Of a stretch of 5,032 bases of DNA, positions 1-5,015 are shown in pieces (the stretch's first letter is position 1; each line of letters begins with the position of its first letter). Where the stretch lies: NCBI GenBank assembly GCA_900555355.1, contig USKV01000125.1, forward strand, positions 1 to 5,032. Reading direction: 5' to 3'. Position numbers and translations under genes: made by a program. Source of the stretch: an uncultured Collinsella sp. GTDB taxonomy: Bacteria; Actinomycetota; Coriobacteriia; Coriobacteriales; Coriobacteriaceae. The notes beneath the pieces are model-generated. The model made no database searches. It was not told the DNA's origin and saw only the letters and a program-made list of their open reading frames with translations.

Positions 1-171
1 TGAGAACACCCAGGTCAGCAAGACGACTGCCGCCGCACCCGCAAAGTTGGCAATCCAGTAGTCGCGCTTGGTGATGACGCGCTTTTCGCACGCCCACTGG
101 CCGCACAAAAAGCCAATGTAGATCGCAAAGAGAAAGAGCACCAGCGCTAACACCACGAACGTCATGCTCAT
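1..171 (-). CDS. Small membrane protein, N-terminal part (runs off the window)
   Basis: The first 57 codons are visible, with no stop before the left edge, so the protein is truncated by the window and not by mutation. It begins MSMTFVVLAL. A hydrophobic helix spans about residues 4-24, a short basic loop with a Cys and several Lys/Arg spans about 25-37 (motif CEKRVITKR), and a second hydrophobic helix starts near residue 39. The start at 171 is chosen because GGGGAG (181-186, read on the minus strand) lies 9 nt upstream; a second ATG at 165 is possible. The gap to the stop codon of the upstream dehydrogenase is only 5 nt, and the ribosome binding site lies inside the last codons of that gene, so coupled translation is likely. 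I do not recognise the family. A role linked to the neighbouring metal-tail dehydrogenase is speculation from position alone. Confidence 0.7.
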   Translation of the reverse strand, partial: MSMTFVVLALVLFLFAIYIGFLCGQWACEKRVITKRDYWIANFAGAAAVVLLTWVFS

Positions 172-176
172 GGGCG

Positions 177-1256
177 CTACTCCCCGTGATGGTGGCCGCA
201 GCAGCACTCATGGCCGTCGTCATGGCTGTGACCGCCACAGCACTCGTGGTCCTCGCCGTGGTGGTGACCACAACCGCACTCGTGATCGTCGTCATGCTCG
301 CCGCAACCGCAGCCTTCCTCGTGAGCACCGTGCTCCTCGGGACGATACTGCGACCAGTCCAGACCGGCGGCGATGGCGTCGGCCTCCTCCTTGTAGAGGA
401 CCGTGATGGCCTGGGTGCCCAGCTTGGCGCCACCGATGGCGTCGAGCATGTCGTAAAGCGTAAAGGCCACGTCGGCGCCGGGCAGCGCAAGCTCGCGGTC
501 ATCGGCATAGGCGAGCGCCAAGCGCAGGTCCTTGATGAAGTGCTCGACCATAAAGCCGGGCTTGTAATCGCCGTCGAGCGCCTTGGGCGCCAGGCTCTCC
601 ATAGCGCCGGACTTGCCGGTGCCGCCCAGGATCATCTGACGGGTCTTTTCCAGATCGAGGCCGCTCAGCTCGGCAAACGCCATGGCGTCTGCCATGCCGA
701 CCATGCAGGCGCCCAGCGACACCTGGTTGGCGAGCTTGGCAGCCTGGCCCTTGCCGGCGCCGTCGAAGCAGCAGATGGTTGCCGCAAAGGTGGAAAGGAT
801 GTCGCGGACCGACGCGATGTCGTTCTCGGTAGCGCCCACGATAGCCGTAAGCGTGCCGGCGATAGCACCCGACTCGCCGCCGGTAACGGGGCAGTCAAAC
901 GCCATACGACCGGAAACCTGGGCGGCCTCGGCAATGTCACGGGCAAGCTCGGGCGAGCTCGTGGTGAGGTCGATCAGGACCGCACCGGGCTTAGTGCACG
1001 CGAGCAGACCGTCACCCGCCAGGTAGAGCTCCTCGACCTCGGAGGGATAACCCACCATGGTAAAGACGACATCGGCGTTAGCCACGGCATCGGCCGGCGT
1101 ATCGGCCCAAGCGGCACCGCGCTCGATAAGCGCGGCAGCCTTGGACTTGGTGCGGTTGTTGACCGTGACGGGATAGCCGGCATCCAGGATGTGACCGGCG
1201 ATGGGGGCACCCATGATTCCGGTGCCGATAAATGCGACGGAGAGCTTGTTTGCCAT
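177..1256 (-). CDS. NAD(P)-dependent 3-hydroxyisobutyrate dehydrogenase-family oxidoreductase with His/Cys-rich C-terminal tail
   Basis: A cytosolic beta-hydroxyacid dehydrogenase of 359 residues; typical family members have about 290-300. The Rossmann motif GTGIMG is at 11-16. NNRT at 33-36 ends the second beta strand, and an Arg here usually favours NADP(H). The substrate-loop motif DCPVTGG is at 121-127 (family form D-x-P-V-S-G-G). The catalytic segment GKGQAAKLANQ is at 168-178, with Lys174 as the expected catalytic base and Asn177 conserved. Lys242 heads the KDL motif at 242-244. The family oxidises or reduces 3-hydroxyisobutyrate, tartronate semialdehyde, gamma-hydroxybutyrate or similar acids; the exact substrate cannot be read from sequence. 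The enzyme core ends near residue 306. Residues 309-359 form a tail with 14 His, 9 Cys, many Asp/Glu and no Lys or Arg, built of 12-residue repeats. The start is supported by a GGAAAGG site at 1261-1267. A CATAAT box at 1335-1340 may be its -10, but no -35 is evident. The downstream small membrane gene is probably cotranscribed. Confidence 0.93.
   Translation of the reverse strand: MANKLSVAFIGTGIMGAPIAGHILDAGYPVTVNNRTKSKAAALIERGAAWADTPADAVANADVVFTMVGYPSEVEELYLAGDGLLACTKPGAVLIDLTTSSPELARDIAEAAQVSGRMAFDCPVTGGESGAIAGTLTAIVGATENDIASVRDILSTFAATICCFDGAGKGQAAKLANQVSLGACMVGMADAMAFAELSGLDLEKTRQMILGGTGKSGAMESLAPKALDGDYKPGFMVEHFIKDLRLALAYADDRELALPGADVAFTLYDMLDAIGGAKLGTQAITVLYKEEADAIAAGLDWSQYRPEEHGAHEEGCGCGEHDDDHECGCGHHHGEDHECCGGHSHDDGHECCCGHHHGE
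180..320 (-). repeat. 36-bp coding tandem repeats giving the metal-binding tail
   Basis: Four consecutive 12-residue units encode the end of the dehydrogenase. The first is degenerate (285-320, EEGCGCGEHDDD). The next three are HECGCGHHHGED (249-284), HECCGGHSHDDG (213-248) and HECCCGHHHGE (180-212, cut one residue short by the stop codon). Codons differ between units (for example GGT/GGC and CAC/CAT), so the protein pattern is better conserved than the DNA. This suggests selection for His/Cys spacing after duplication. The array is in phase, with a 36-nt period. Confidence 0.9.
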
Positions 1257-1354
1257 GAAACCTTTCCTTTTGGGTTGGGTGTTGTTACCAGGTTGAATAC
1301 TCGATGCCAGCGTTTGGGCAGTGAGCTGGGATCGATTATGGCCGCGTTACTTGC
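1257..1354. other. degV-dehydrogenase intergenic spacer
   Basis: This 98-bp gap contains the dehydrogenase Shine-Dalgarno and a possible -10 box (CATAAT, minus strand, 1335-1340). It also has a weak 5-bp hairpin (1307-1311 with 1325-1329) that has no T-run. No convincing terminator follows degV, so read-through from degV into the dehydrogenase is possible. Confidence 0.4.
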
Positions 1355-2308
1355 CTACTGACCGCGCACGCGACGGGCGATGCGGTCGGAAAGCGACGCC
1401 TTGTCGGCGCGGTTCTTACCCCAAAACGCGCAGGCCACCATGCCGGGGCCCACGTGCGAGCCAATGGTGGGACCCACGGAGCTGCGAATGATCGTGACGT
1501 CGGCGCAGCCCTCCTCCTTGCGGATGGCGGCTTCGAGCCAGTCGCCGTCCTTTTCGGCATCGGCCGTCATGATGGCGATGGGCATGGTGCGGTCGGGCAC
1601 GTAGTTCTCGCGGAACGACTTGAGGATGGACTTGAGTGCCTTCTTGCGGCCGCGGTTGACGCCGATCAGCGACAGCGAGCCGGCAAGGTCGTAGGAGAGC
1701 TCGGGCTTGACATCGAGCTTTGCCGTGAGCTGCGCCGCCGCGGGCGGAATGCGGCCGCCAGCAGCCAGTGCGTCGAAGCTCTCGAGGGTAAAGTAGCCGT
1801 GCACGTAGGTCTTTGCCTCGTTTGCCCAATCGACCAGCTGCTTGGCGGTCAGTCCCGCCGAACGCTGGCGCACGGCCTCGAGCGCCAAGAGCGCGCCGGT
1901 CGCACAGGGCAGAGCGTTGTCGACCACGTAAAGCTCAAAATCGGGATACTCGGCGCGCACGGCATCTGCCGCCTGGCACGCGGAGTTGTAGCTCGACGAC
2001 AGCGCCGAGGTAAAGCACAGGTAGACCGTGGGCGTGCCCTCTTTGGCGCACTCGGTAAAAAACTCGATATAGCGACCGAGCGACACAGCCGAGGTGGACA
2101 CGCGGGCACCGGCGCGCATCCGGTCGTAGAACTCCTTGGGTGTGATGCTCGACCAGATGTCGTCCGTGCGCTCCTCGCCATCGATAATGAAGGGGAAACC
2201 CAGGATATCGACATCGAGGTTCGCGGCGACCTCGGGGCTAAAGTCGCAGCAGGTATCGACGACGATGCGGCAACGGTCCGAATGACCGGTGGATGCGGCC
2301 TTGTCCAT
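1355..2308 (-). CDS. DegV family fatty-acid-binding protein (FakB-like)
   Basis: A DegV-fold protein of 317 residues (family about 280). DegV proteins bind one fatty acid. As FakB subunits they present it to the kinase FakA, which makes acyl-phosphate for phospholipid synthesis. Visible family landmarks are IVVDTCCDF near the N-terminus (15-23), STSAVS at 71-76 (the usual T-S-Q-P-S turn, here with AV for QP), TSALSSSYNSA at 100-110 (family S-x-L-S-G-T-Y), AAGGRI at 182-187, LDVKPEL at 198-204, RGRKKAL at 219-225 and GPTIGSHVGPG at 279-289. His285 in the last motif corresponds to the conserved His that helps hold the fatty-acid carboxylate in FakB proteins. The frame could start one codon earlier at a TTG (2311), but AAGGAG at 2317-2322 is 8 nt from the ATG at 2308 and only 5 from the TTG, so ATG is preferred. 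No fakA is in the window, which is common because fakB copies are often unlinked. The specific lipid bound is unknown. Confidence 0.93.
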   Translation of the reverse strand: MDKAASTGHSDRCRIVVDTCCDFSPEVAANLDVDILGFPFIIDGEERTDDIWSSITPKEFYDRMRAGARVSTSAVSLGRYIEFFTECAKEGTPTVYLCFTSALSSSYNSACQAADAVRAEYPDFELYVVDNALPCATGALLALEAVRQRSAGLTAKQLVDWANEAKTYVHGYFTLESFDALAAGGRIPPAAAQLTAKLDVKPELSYDLAGSLSLIGVNRGRKKALKSILKSFRENYVPDRTMPIAIMTADAEKDGDWLEAAIRKEEGCADVTIIRSSVGPTIGSHVGPGMVACAFWGKNRADKASLSDRIARRVRGQ

Positions 2309-2326
2309 CAAAGCGACTCCTTACGT

Positions 2327-2358
2327 AAAAAGGCGGCCACCCGCATGGGATGGCCGCC
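2327..2358 (-). terminator. Rho-independent terminator after hpf, abutting the degV ribosome binding site
   Basis: On the minus strand, a hairpin (2332-2358) with an outer GGCGGCCA/TGGCCGCC stem, one bulged T, an inner CCC/GGG stem and a 4-nt ATGC loop is followed directly by five Ts (2327-2331). It lies 29 bp after the hpf stop. The degV Shine-Dalgarno begins only 4 nt beyond the T-run. A separate degV promoter therefore cannot lie between hairpin and gene, and degV mRNA must pass this hairpin unless it starts inside it. Confidence 0.88.
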
Positions 2359-2362
2359 AACC

Positions 2363-2382
2363 GTTAACTCATGCAAGTTAAC
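2363..2382. repeat. Inverted repeat between hpf stop and terminator
   Basis: Arms GTTAACT (2363-2369) and AGTTAAC (2376-2382) are perfect over 7 bp around a 6-nt centre. The repeat begins 5 bp after the hpf stop codon. It could be a DNA operator for degV, or a second hairpin protecting the 3' end of the hpf mRNA. Nothing else in the window matches it closely. Confidence 0.6.
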
Positions 2383-2387
2383 GTATT

Positions 2388-2972
2388 TTACTCGTCAAGT
2401 GTTTCGATGCGGGGCTTGATGATGCCATATCCACCATTCTTACGGTGATACACCACATTGATGAGGCCAGTCGTCGCGTTCTCGAACACGTAGAAGTCGT
2501 GACCCAGCAGATCGGTCTGCACCAGCGCCTGCTCCTCAGTCATCGGGGTGACATCGATGACCTTCTCGCGGACGAGCAGGTCGTCCTCCTCCTCGGGCAG
2601 CAGCAGGTCGGCCAGATCCTCAACGCGCTCGACCGGCGCAACATCCGCGGCGCTGGCACCACCCTGGCGGTTGTCCACGACCTTGGTCTTGAACTTGCGC
2701 AGCTGGCGGGTGACCTTATCGGCGGAGAGGTCGATGGCGGCGTACATATCTGCACCGTGCTCGGCAACGCGAATCACCGAACCGCGGGCACGAACCGTGA
2801 CCTCGACGATTGCCGGGTTGGGGTTCGAGGGGTTCTTCTCATAGCGAAGTACAACGTCGACCGTCATGGGCTCGATATCGAAAACCTTGAGCGCCTCGCC
2901 GATCTTCTCATCCACATGCGCACGCAGAGCATCGGTTACCGTCGTCTTGCGTCCAGAAACCTTGATATCCAT
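2388..2972 (-). CDS. hpf: Ribosome hibernation promoting factor, long form
   Basis: A long-form HPF of 194 residues. In stationary phase or stress this protein binds the 30S decoding region and pairs 70S ribosomes into inactive 100S dimers. The N-terminal RaiA/HPF domain (about 1-100) starts MDIKVSGRKT and carries the typical basic helix KVTRQLRKFK near 86-95. An Ala/acidic linker follows (about 101-135). The C-terminal dimerisation domain (about 136-190) has the signature YVFENATTGLINVVYHRKNG (161-180) and then GYGIIKP. The ATG at 2972 is chosen because the RaiA domain begins exactly there and a GGAG site (2979-2982) lies 6 nt upstream. An in-frame ATG at 3032 would add 20 residues unlike the family. 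The gene has terminators on both sides, so it is probably monocistronic, with a promoter somewhere in 2983-3189. I found no convincing -35/-10 pair there. Confidence 0.96.
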   Translation of the reverse strand: MDIKVSGRKTTVTDALRAHVDEKIGEALKVFDIEPMTVDVVLRYEKNPSNPNPAIVEVTVRARGSVIRVAEHGADMYAAIDLSADKVTRQLRKFKTKVVDNRQGGASAADVAPVERVEDLADLLLPEEEDDLLVREKVIDVTPMTEEQALVQTDLLGHDFYVFENATTGLINVVYHRKNGGYGIIKPRIETLDE

Positions 2973-3189
2973 ACGTGGCTCCAATCTGCCTCGGGGACTT
3001 ACTGTACTGGCTATGTACCCATTGCCGTGCATTTAATCACGCGGATTCCTAAAGACCCGAATAACGATTGCTTGATACCGCATACCGAAGTCTCGTACTT
3101 TTCCATGGCAAAGTGCGCTATAGGAGGGAGCCGACAGATTTGTATTTGGTCCCGAAAATTGGCTTTGACCTGCTGGTTTTATAGGGATG
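2973..3189. other. hpf upstream region
   Basis: 217 bp without a gene lie between the terminator of the lipoprotein gene and hpf. The hpf promoter and leader must be here, but no box pair with good spacing stands out. TTGCCA (3104-3109, minus strand) is a possible -35 without a good partner. No conserved RNA motif was recognised by eye. Confidence 0.5.
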
Positions 3190-3223
3190 AAAAAGCCGGG
3201 CTCCCCTATTGGGGAAGCCCGGC
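3190..3223 (-). terminator. Strong rho-independent terminator after the lipoprotein gene
   Basis: On the minus strand, a GC-rich hairpin (3195-3223) with arms GCCGGGCTTCCCC and GGGGAGCCCGGC, one bulged base and an AATA loop is followed by five Ts (3190-3194). It lies 67 bp after the lipoprotein stop codon. It should isolate hpf from upstream transcription. Confidence 0.93.
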
Positions 3224-3246
3224 AGTGCATGTTGAAACCGTGAAGA

Positions 3247-3275
3247 GGTGTCCTTTCCAACGTATAGGAGACACC
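3247..3275. repeat. Short inverted repeat in the lipoprotein 3' UTR
   Basis: Arms GGTGTC (3247-3252) and GACACC (3270-3275) flank 17 bases. It sits between the lipoprotein stop and its terminator and has no T-run, so it is not itself a terminator. It could be a 3' UTR hairpin; significance is uncertain. Confidence 0.35.
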
Positions 3276-3289
3276 ACCCCTGGCAATAA

Positions 3290-4297
3290 CTAGCTATTGA
3301 GTTTGTTAATGTCATCGTCAGTGATGGTGCCTTCCTGGCTGGACGATTTGTCCTCGGAGGATGCGGTCTCATTGTTGGAATCGAAAGACTCGCTGCCGGA
3401 GGACGTGGTCTCACTGGACTCAGAGTCGCCCGGCTGCACGTTAGCGCCCGAAACCGTCTTAGTGGTGAGGTCGTAGGGCATCGTACCATACCAGACAGAG
3501 TGGACCGCCTCGAGCGTGCCGTCGGCCGTAATACCGTCGAGGGCATCGCTCACGGCACGGCACAGTTCGTCATTGGACGAGAGGCCCGCAACACCAAGCG
3601 TCGAGGGCGCCTCGAGCGCACCGACATAGGAAATCTCGCTCATCAGGCGTGCAAGGTAGCCGCCGGCCGTGGAGTCGCAGATCACATAGTCGACCTCGCC
3701 GGACTCGAGCGCCTCAAAGCACTCGTTGATGTTGGAGTAGGTCTTTTGGTTGGCGGTGATGCTCTGTTTAGCAAGCGCCTCCTGCGAGGCCGAGGACATC
3801 TGAACGCCCAGGGTGGACGTGTTAAGGGTATCGGTGGAAACGCTTAGCGACCCACCATCGTTAGTTTTACCGAACACGGAAGTGGCATCGTACAGGCAGG
3901 TGCCGAGCGAGCTAATGTCCCCGTCCGTGGAGTTAATCTCGCCGATAAAGATATCGGCCTTTTTGTCGCCGAGCGCGGAACCTGCCGAGGACGCATCGAC
4001 AAAGGTGACCTTAAGGCCCATGCGGCTTGCGAGGGCGCGGGCGGCGTCAACCGCATACCCCGTGAGCTCGCCGTCGGCGCCCTGCATTGTCTGCGGCGCA
4101 TCGGAAGTATCGAGGGCGACCGTCAGGGTTCCGGGAGTGACCAGGGCATCGTCCGACACCGCCGGCGTGACGGTCTCGTACTCGATCTGGTCGATCGTGG
4201 GAGTCGTGAACGTAGACAGCGGGTTGAACGCGCATCCGCTCAGGCCCAAAACGGCGATGACCGCTGCGGTCCCAGCACCTAACCGAGCCGCGTGCAT
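3290..4297 (-). CDS. Family-3 extracellular solute-binding lipoprotein (amino-acid ABC transporter type)
   Basis: A secreted, lipid-anchored substrate-binding protein of 335 residues. The signal peptide MHAARLGAGT...LSGC has its lipobox (LSGC) at 19-22, so Cys22 is the lipidated residue. Lobe 1 begins LTVALDTSD (58-66) and continues GYAVDAARALASRMG (80-94), typical of the family that binds polar amino acids. The second lobe has LGVQMSSAS near 163, ALESGEVDYVICD at 196-208 and the closing helix ADGTLEAVHSVWYG at 258-271. The usual I-T-x-x-R segment, whose Arg holds the ligand carboxylate, reads IGEINSTDGDISSLG (118-132) and has no Arg. The last 47 residues (289-335) are a Ser/Asp/Glu-rich, probably disordered tail. 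The start at 4297 is chosen because GAGGGG (4305-4310) lies 7 nt upstream and the signal peptide starts there; ATG 4315 or GTG 4312 are alternatives. No permease or ATPase genes are adjacent, so partners must be elsewhere. The ligand is unknown. Confidence 0.88.
   Translation of the reverse strand: MHAARLGAGTAAVIAVLGLSGCAFNPLSTFTTPTIDQIEYETVTPAVSDDALVTPGTLTVALDTSDAPQTMQGADGELTGYAVDAARALASRMGLKVTFVDASSAGSALGDKKADIFIGEINSTDGDISSLGTCLYDATSVFGKTNDGGSLSVSTDTLNTSTLGVQMSSASQEALAKQSITANQKTYSNINECFEALESGEVDYVICDSTAGGYLARLMSEISYVGALEAPSTLGVAGLSSNDELCRAVSDALDGITADGTLEAVHSVWYGTMPYDLTTKTVSGANVQPGDSESSETTSSGSESFDSNNETASSEDKSSSQEGTITDDDINKLNS
3293..3433 (-). repeat. Coding low-complexity Ser/acidic tail
   Basis: This encodes residues 289-335 of the lipoprotein, dominated by Ser, Asp, Glu, Thr and Asn, with one short cluster SSGSESFDSNN. 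It follows the end of the binding-protein fold. It could be a spacer or an exposed surface region. Serine-rich C-terminal tails are not part of the usual family-3 fold. Confidence 0.75.
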
Positions 4298-4549
4298 CAA
4301 GCTGCCCCTCACCATGTCCACTACCCTGCCTTCTGTGTCGTATACGATCCGTGCGTTGCGCGGAATATCAGGTTGTTCCCACCAGCTGACCTGGTATTTG
4401 ACCCCACACTTGCGCACCGGGGTGTTTGCTCGGGAGGCCGCAGCCACCTTCACGACTGGCCCGCTCGCCCGCGAGGCGGTATTGCCCCAAAGAAAGTCGA
4501 ACGGACGGTGCGGCTTACATCTAGGACGCGCCATGATCGCGCCGCGCGC

Positions 4550-4583
4550 ACGCGGTCGCTTACGTGGATCCCTTTGACCGCGT
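4550..4583 (-). other. Perfect 8-bp stem-loop in the leader
   Basis: ACGCGGTC (4550-4557) and GACCGCGT (4576-4583) are exact reverse complements around an 18-nt loop. The stem is GC-rich and stable, in the 5' third of the predicted leader. No T-run follows, so it is not a simple terminator. Confidence 0.7.
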
Positions 4584-4596
4584 CTGTCTTGGACTA

Positions 4597-4617
4597 GGAC
4601 GGGCATTTCGTCCGTCC
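4597..4617 (-). other. Hairpin at the 5' end of the leader
   Basis: GGACGG (4597-4602) and CCGTCC (4612-4617) pair around a 9-nt loop, about 25 nt after the predicted transcription start. An in-frame ATG (4606) lies in the loop but has no clear ribosome binding site. Confidence 0.55.
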
Positions 4618-4646
4618 GCAACCACAGCCTGGTAGGAACGAAGCGC

Positions 4647-4675
4647 ATTATAGCTAAGTTCAAGCTAAAGTTTAA
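4647..4675 (-). promoter_or_regulatory. Promoter for the lipoprotein transcript
   Basis: A perfect -10 hexamer, TATAAT (4647-4652, minus strand), is preceded at 17 bp by a weak -35, TTAAAC (4670-4675). The surrounding bases are AT-rich in an otherwise GC-rich window, as expected for a promoter. The start would be near 4640. The -35 matches the consensus poorly, so an activator or a -10-driven promoter is possible. Confidence 0.65.
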
Positions 4676-4794
4676 GGTTAGGGGCGTTATTCGCATCGCG
4701 AGTACAGATTTCGCAGGTCAGGACGGACCGCACGTGCTCTGATTGAGCCCGTCGCTCCCCTATGGAAAGCCCCAACACACCCGTCTTAGGGCGC

Positions 4795-5015
4795 CGTGGC
4801 CAAAAAATAGCAAATATGAGTACTGTTACCAATTTAGTAACAGCGATTTCATGCCATCAGAAGGCGATTTGGACACAAGGCGTCCTACGGCAGAATAATT
4901 GCAGGCGTTTATCAGCTAAGTACTTGGACATATGTTGCGTAACACTGCATATTTTGCAAAAAGATAATGCTGCAGGGCTTGTGACAGTACTCATATTTGA
5001 CGTTTTTTGCCCACG
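4795..5015. repeat. Inverted-repeat-bounded intergenic element (MITE-like or dispersed repeat)
   Basis: The left end (4795-4831) and the reverse complement of the right end (4979-5015) agree at 31 of 37 positions. Both contain CAAAAAA and, three bases later, the exact 16-base core CAAATATGAGTACTGT. They begin with CGTGG on the outside. The 147 bp between them hold further palindromes (4823-4843, 4871-4885, 4945-4975) and no open reading frame of note. Size (221 bp), terminal inverted repeats, AT-rich interior and lack of coding fit a non-autonomous element or a genome-wide intergenic repeat. No flanking target duplication is obvious, and no transposase is present. A pair of regulator sites is the alternative. 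Confidence 0.6.
4823..4843. repeat. Palindrome CTGTTAC-N7-GTAACAG
   Basis: Two perfect 7-bp arms (4823-4829, 4837-4843) lie around CAATTTA. The left arm overlaps the inner edge of the left terminal repeat of the larger element. Its form resembles an operator for a dimeric regulator, or a small cruciform. Confidence 0.6.

Larger units (their letters stand above)
4298..4640 (-). other. Long leader, or in-frame N-terminal extension, ahead of the lipoprotein
   Basis: About 340 nt separate the predicted transcription start (near 4640) from the preferred start codon (4297). Read on the minus strand, the region has a 6-bp hairpin (4597-4602 with 4612-4617) and a perfect 8-bp stem with an 18-nt loop (4550-4557 with 4576-4583), so it may be a structured 5' UTR. 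The same stretch is also free of stop codons in the lipoprotein frame. An ATG at 4534 would add 79 residues containing KYQVSWWEQPDIPRNARIVY. No Shine-Dalgarno precedes that ATG, and such an extension would bury the signal peptide. I favour a leader RNA but cannot exclude coding. It matches none of RNase P RNA, tmRNA, TPP, glycine or c-di-GMP riboswitch core sequences by eye. Confidence 0.5.

Noticed and set aside
180..320. CRISPR-like array from regular 36-bp spacing
   Set aside because: Units are contiguous without spacers, in frame, and diverge at synonymous positions, so this is a coding repeat.
164..406. Arg/His-rich 80-residue plus-strand open frame
   Set aside because: It overlaps the repeat tail on the opposite strand, its composition is explained by that repeat, and no ribosome binding site or family resemblance is seen.
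186..1361. Long plus-strand open frame opposite the dehydrogenase, with a very hydrophobic start
   Set aside because: It is the antisense shadow of a well-supported enzyme. The apparent membrane helices arise because complements of His, Cys and acidic codons read as Val, Ala and Thr.
2309..2311. TTG start for degV one codon before the ATG
   Set aside because: Spacing from AAGGAG is 5 nt to TTG and 8 nt to ATG, and ATG is the stronger codon.
1454..2419. 321-residue plus-strand open frame opposite degV
   Set aside because: Shadow of DegV, whose conserved motifs are all on the minus strand.
2973..3032. Upstream start giving hpf 20 extra residues
   Set aside because: The RaiA domain begins at the ATG at 2972 with its own GGAG site; the extra residues do not resemble the family.
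3813..4577. 254-residue plus-strand open frame opposite the lipoprotein
   Set aside because: The minus-strand reading has a signal peptide, lipobox and binding-protein domains. The plus-strand product is Ser/Thr/Val/Ala-rich without recognisable motifs.
4298..4640. RNase P RNA or tmRNA gene
   Set aside because: The conserved cores of these RNAs, such as GAGGAAAGTCC for RNase P, are not present, and no tRNA-like 3' end is seen.
4924..4968. Plus-strand promoter inside the right-end element
   Set aside because: TTGGAC and TTGCGT lack a -10 at proper spacing (GATAAT is 22 nt from TTGCGT), and no plus-strand gene follows within the window.
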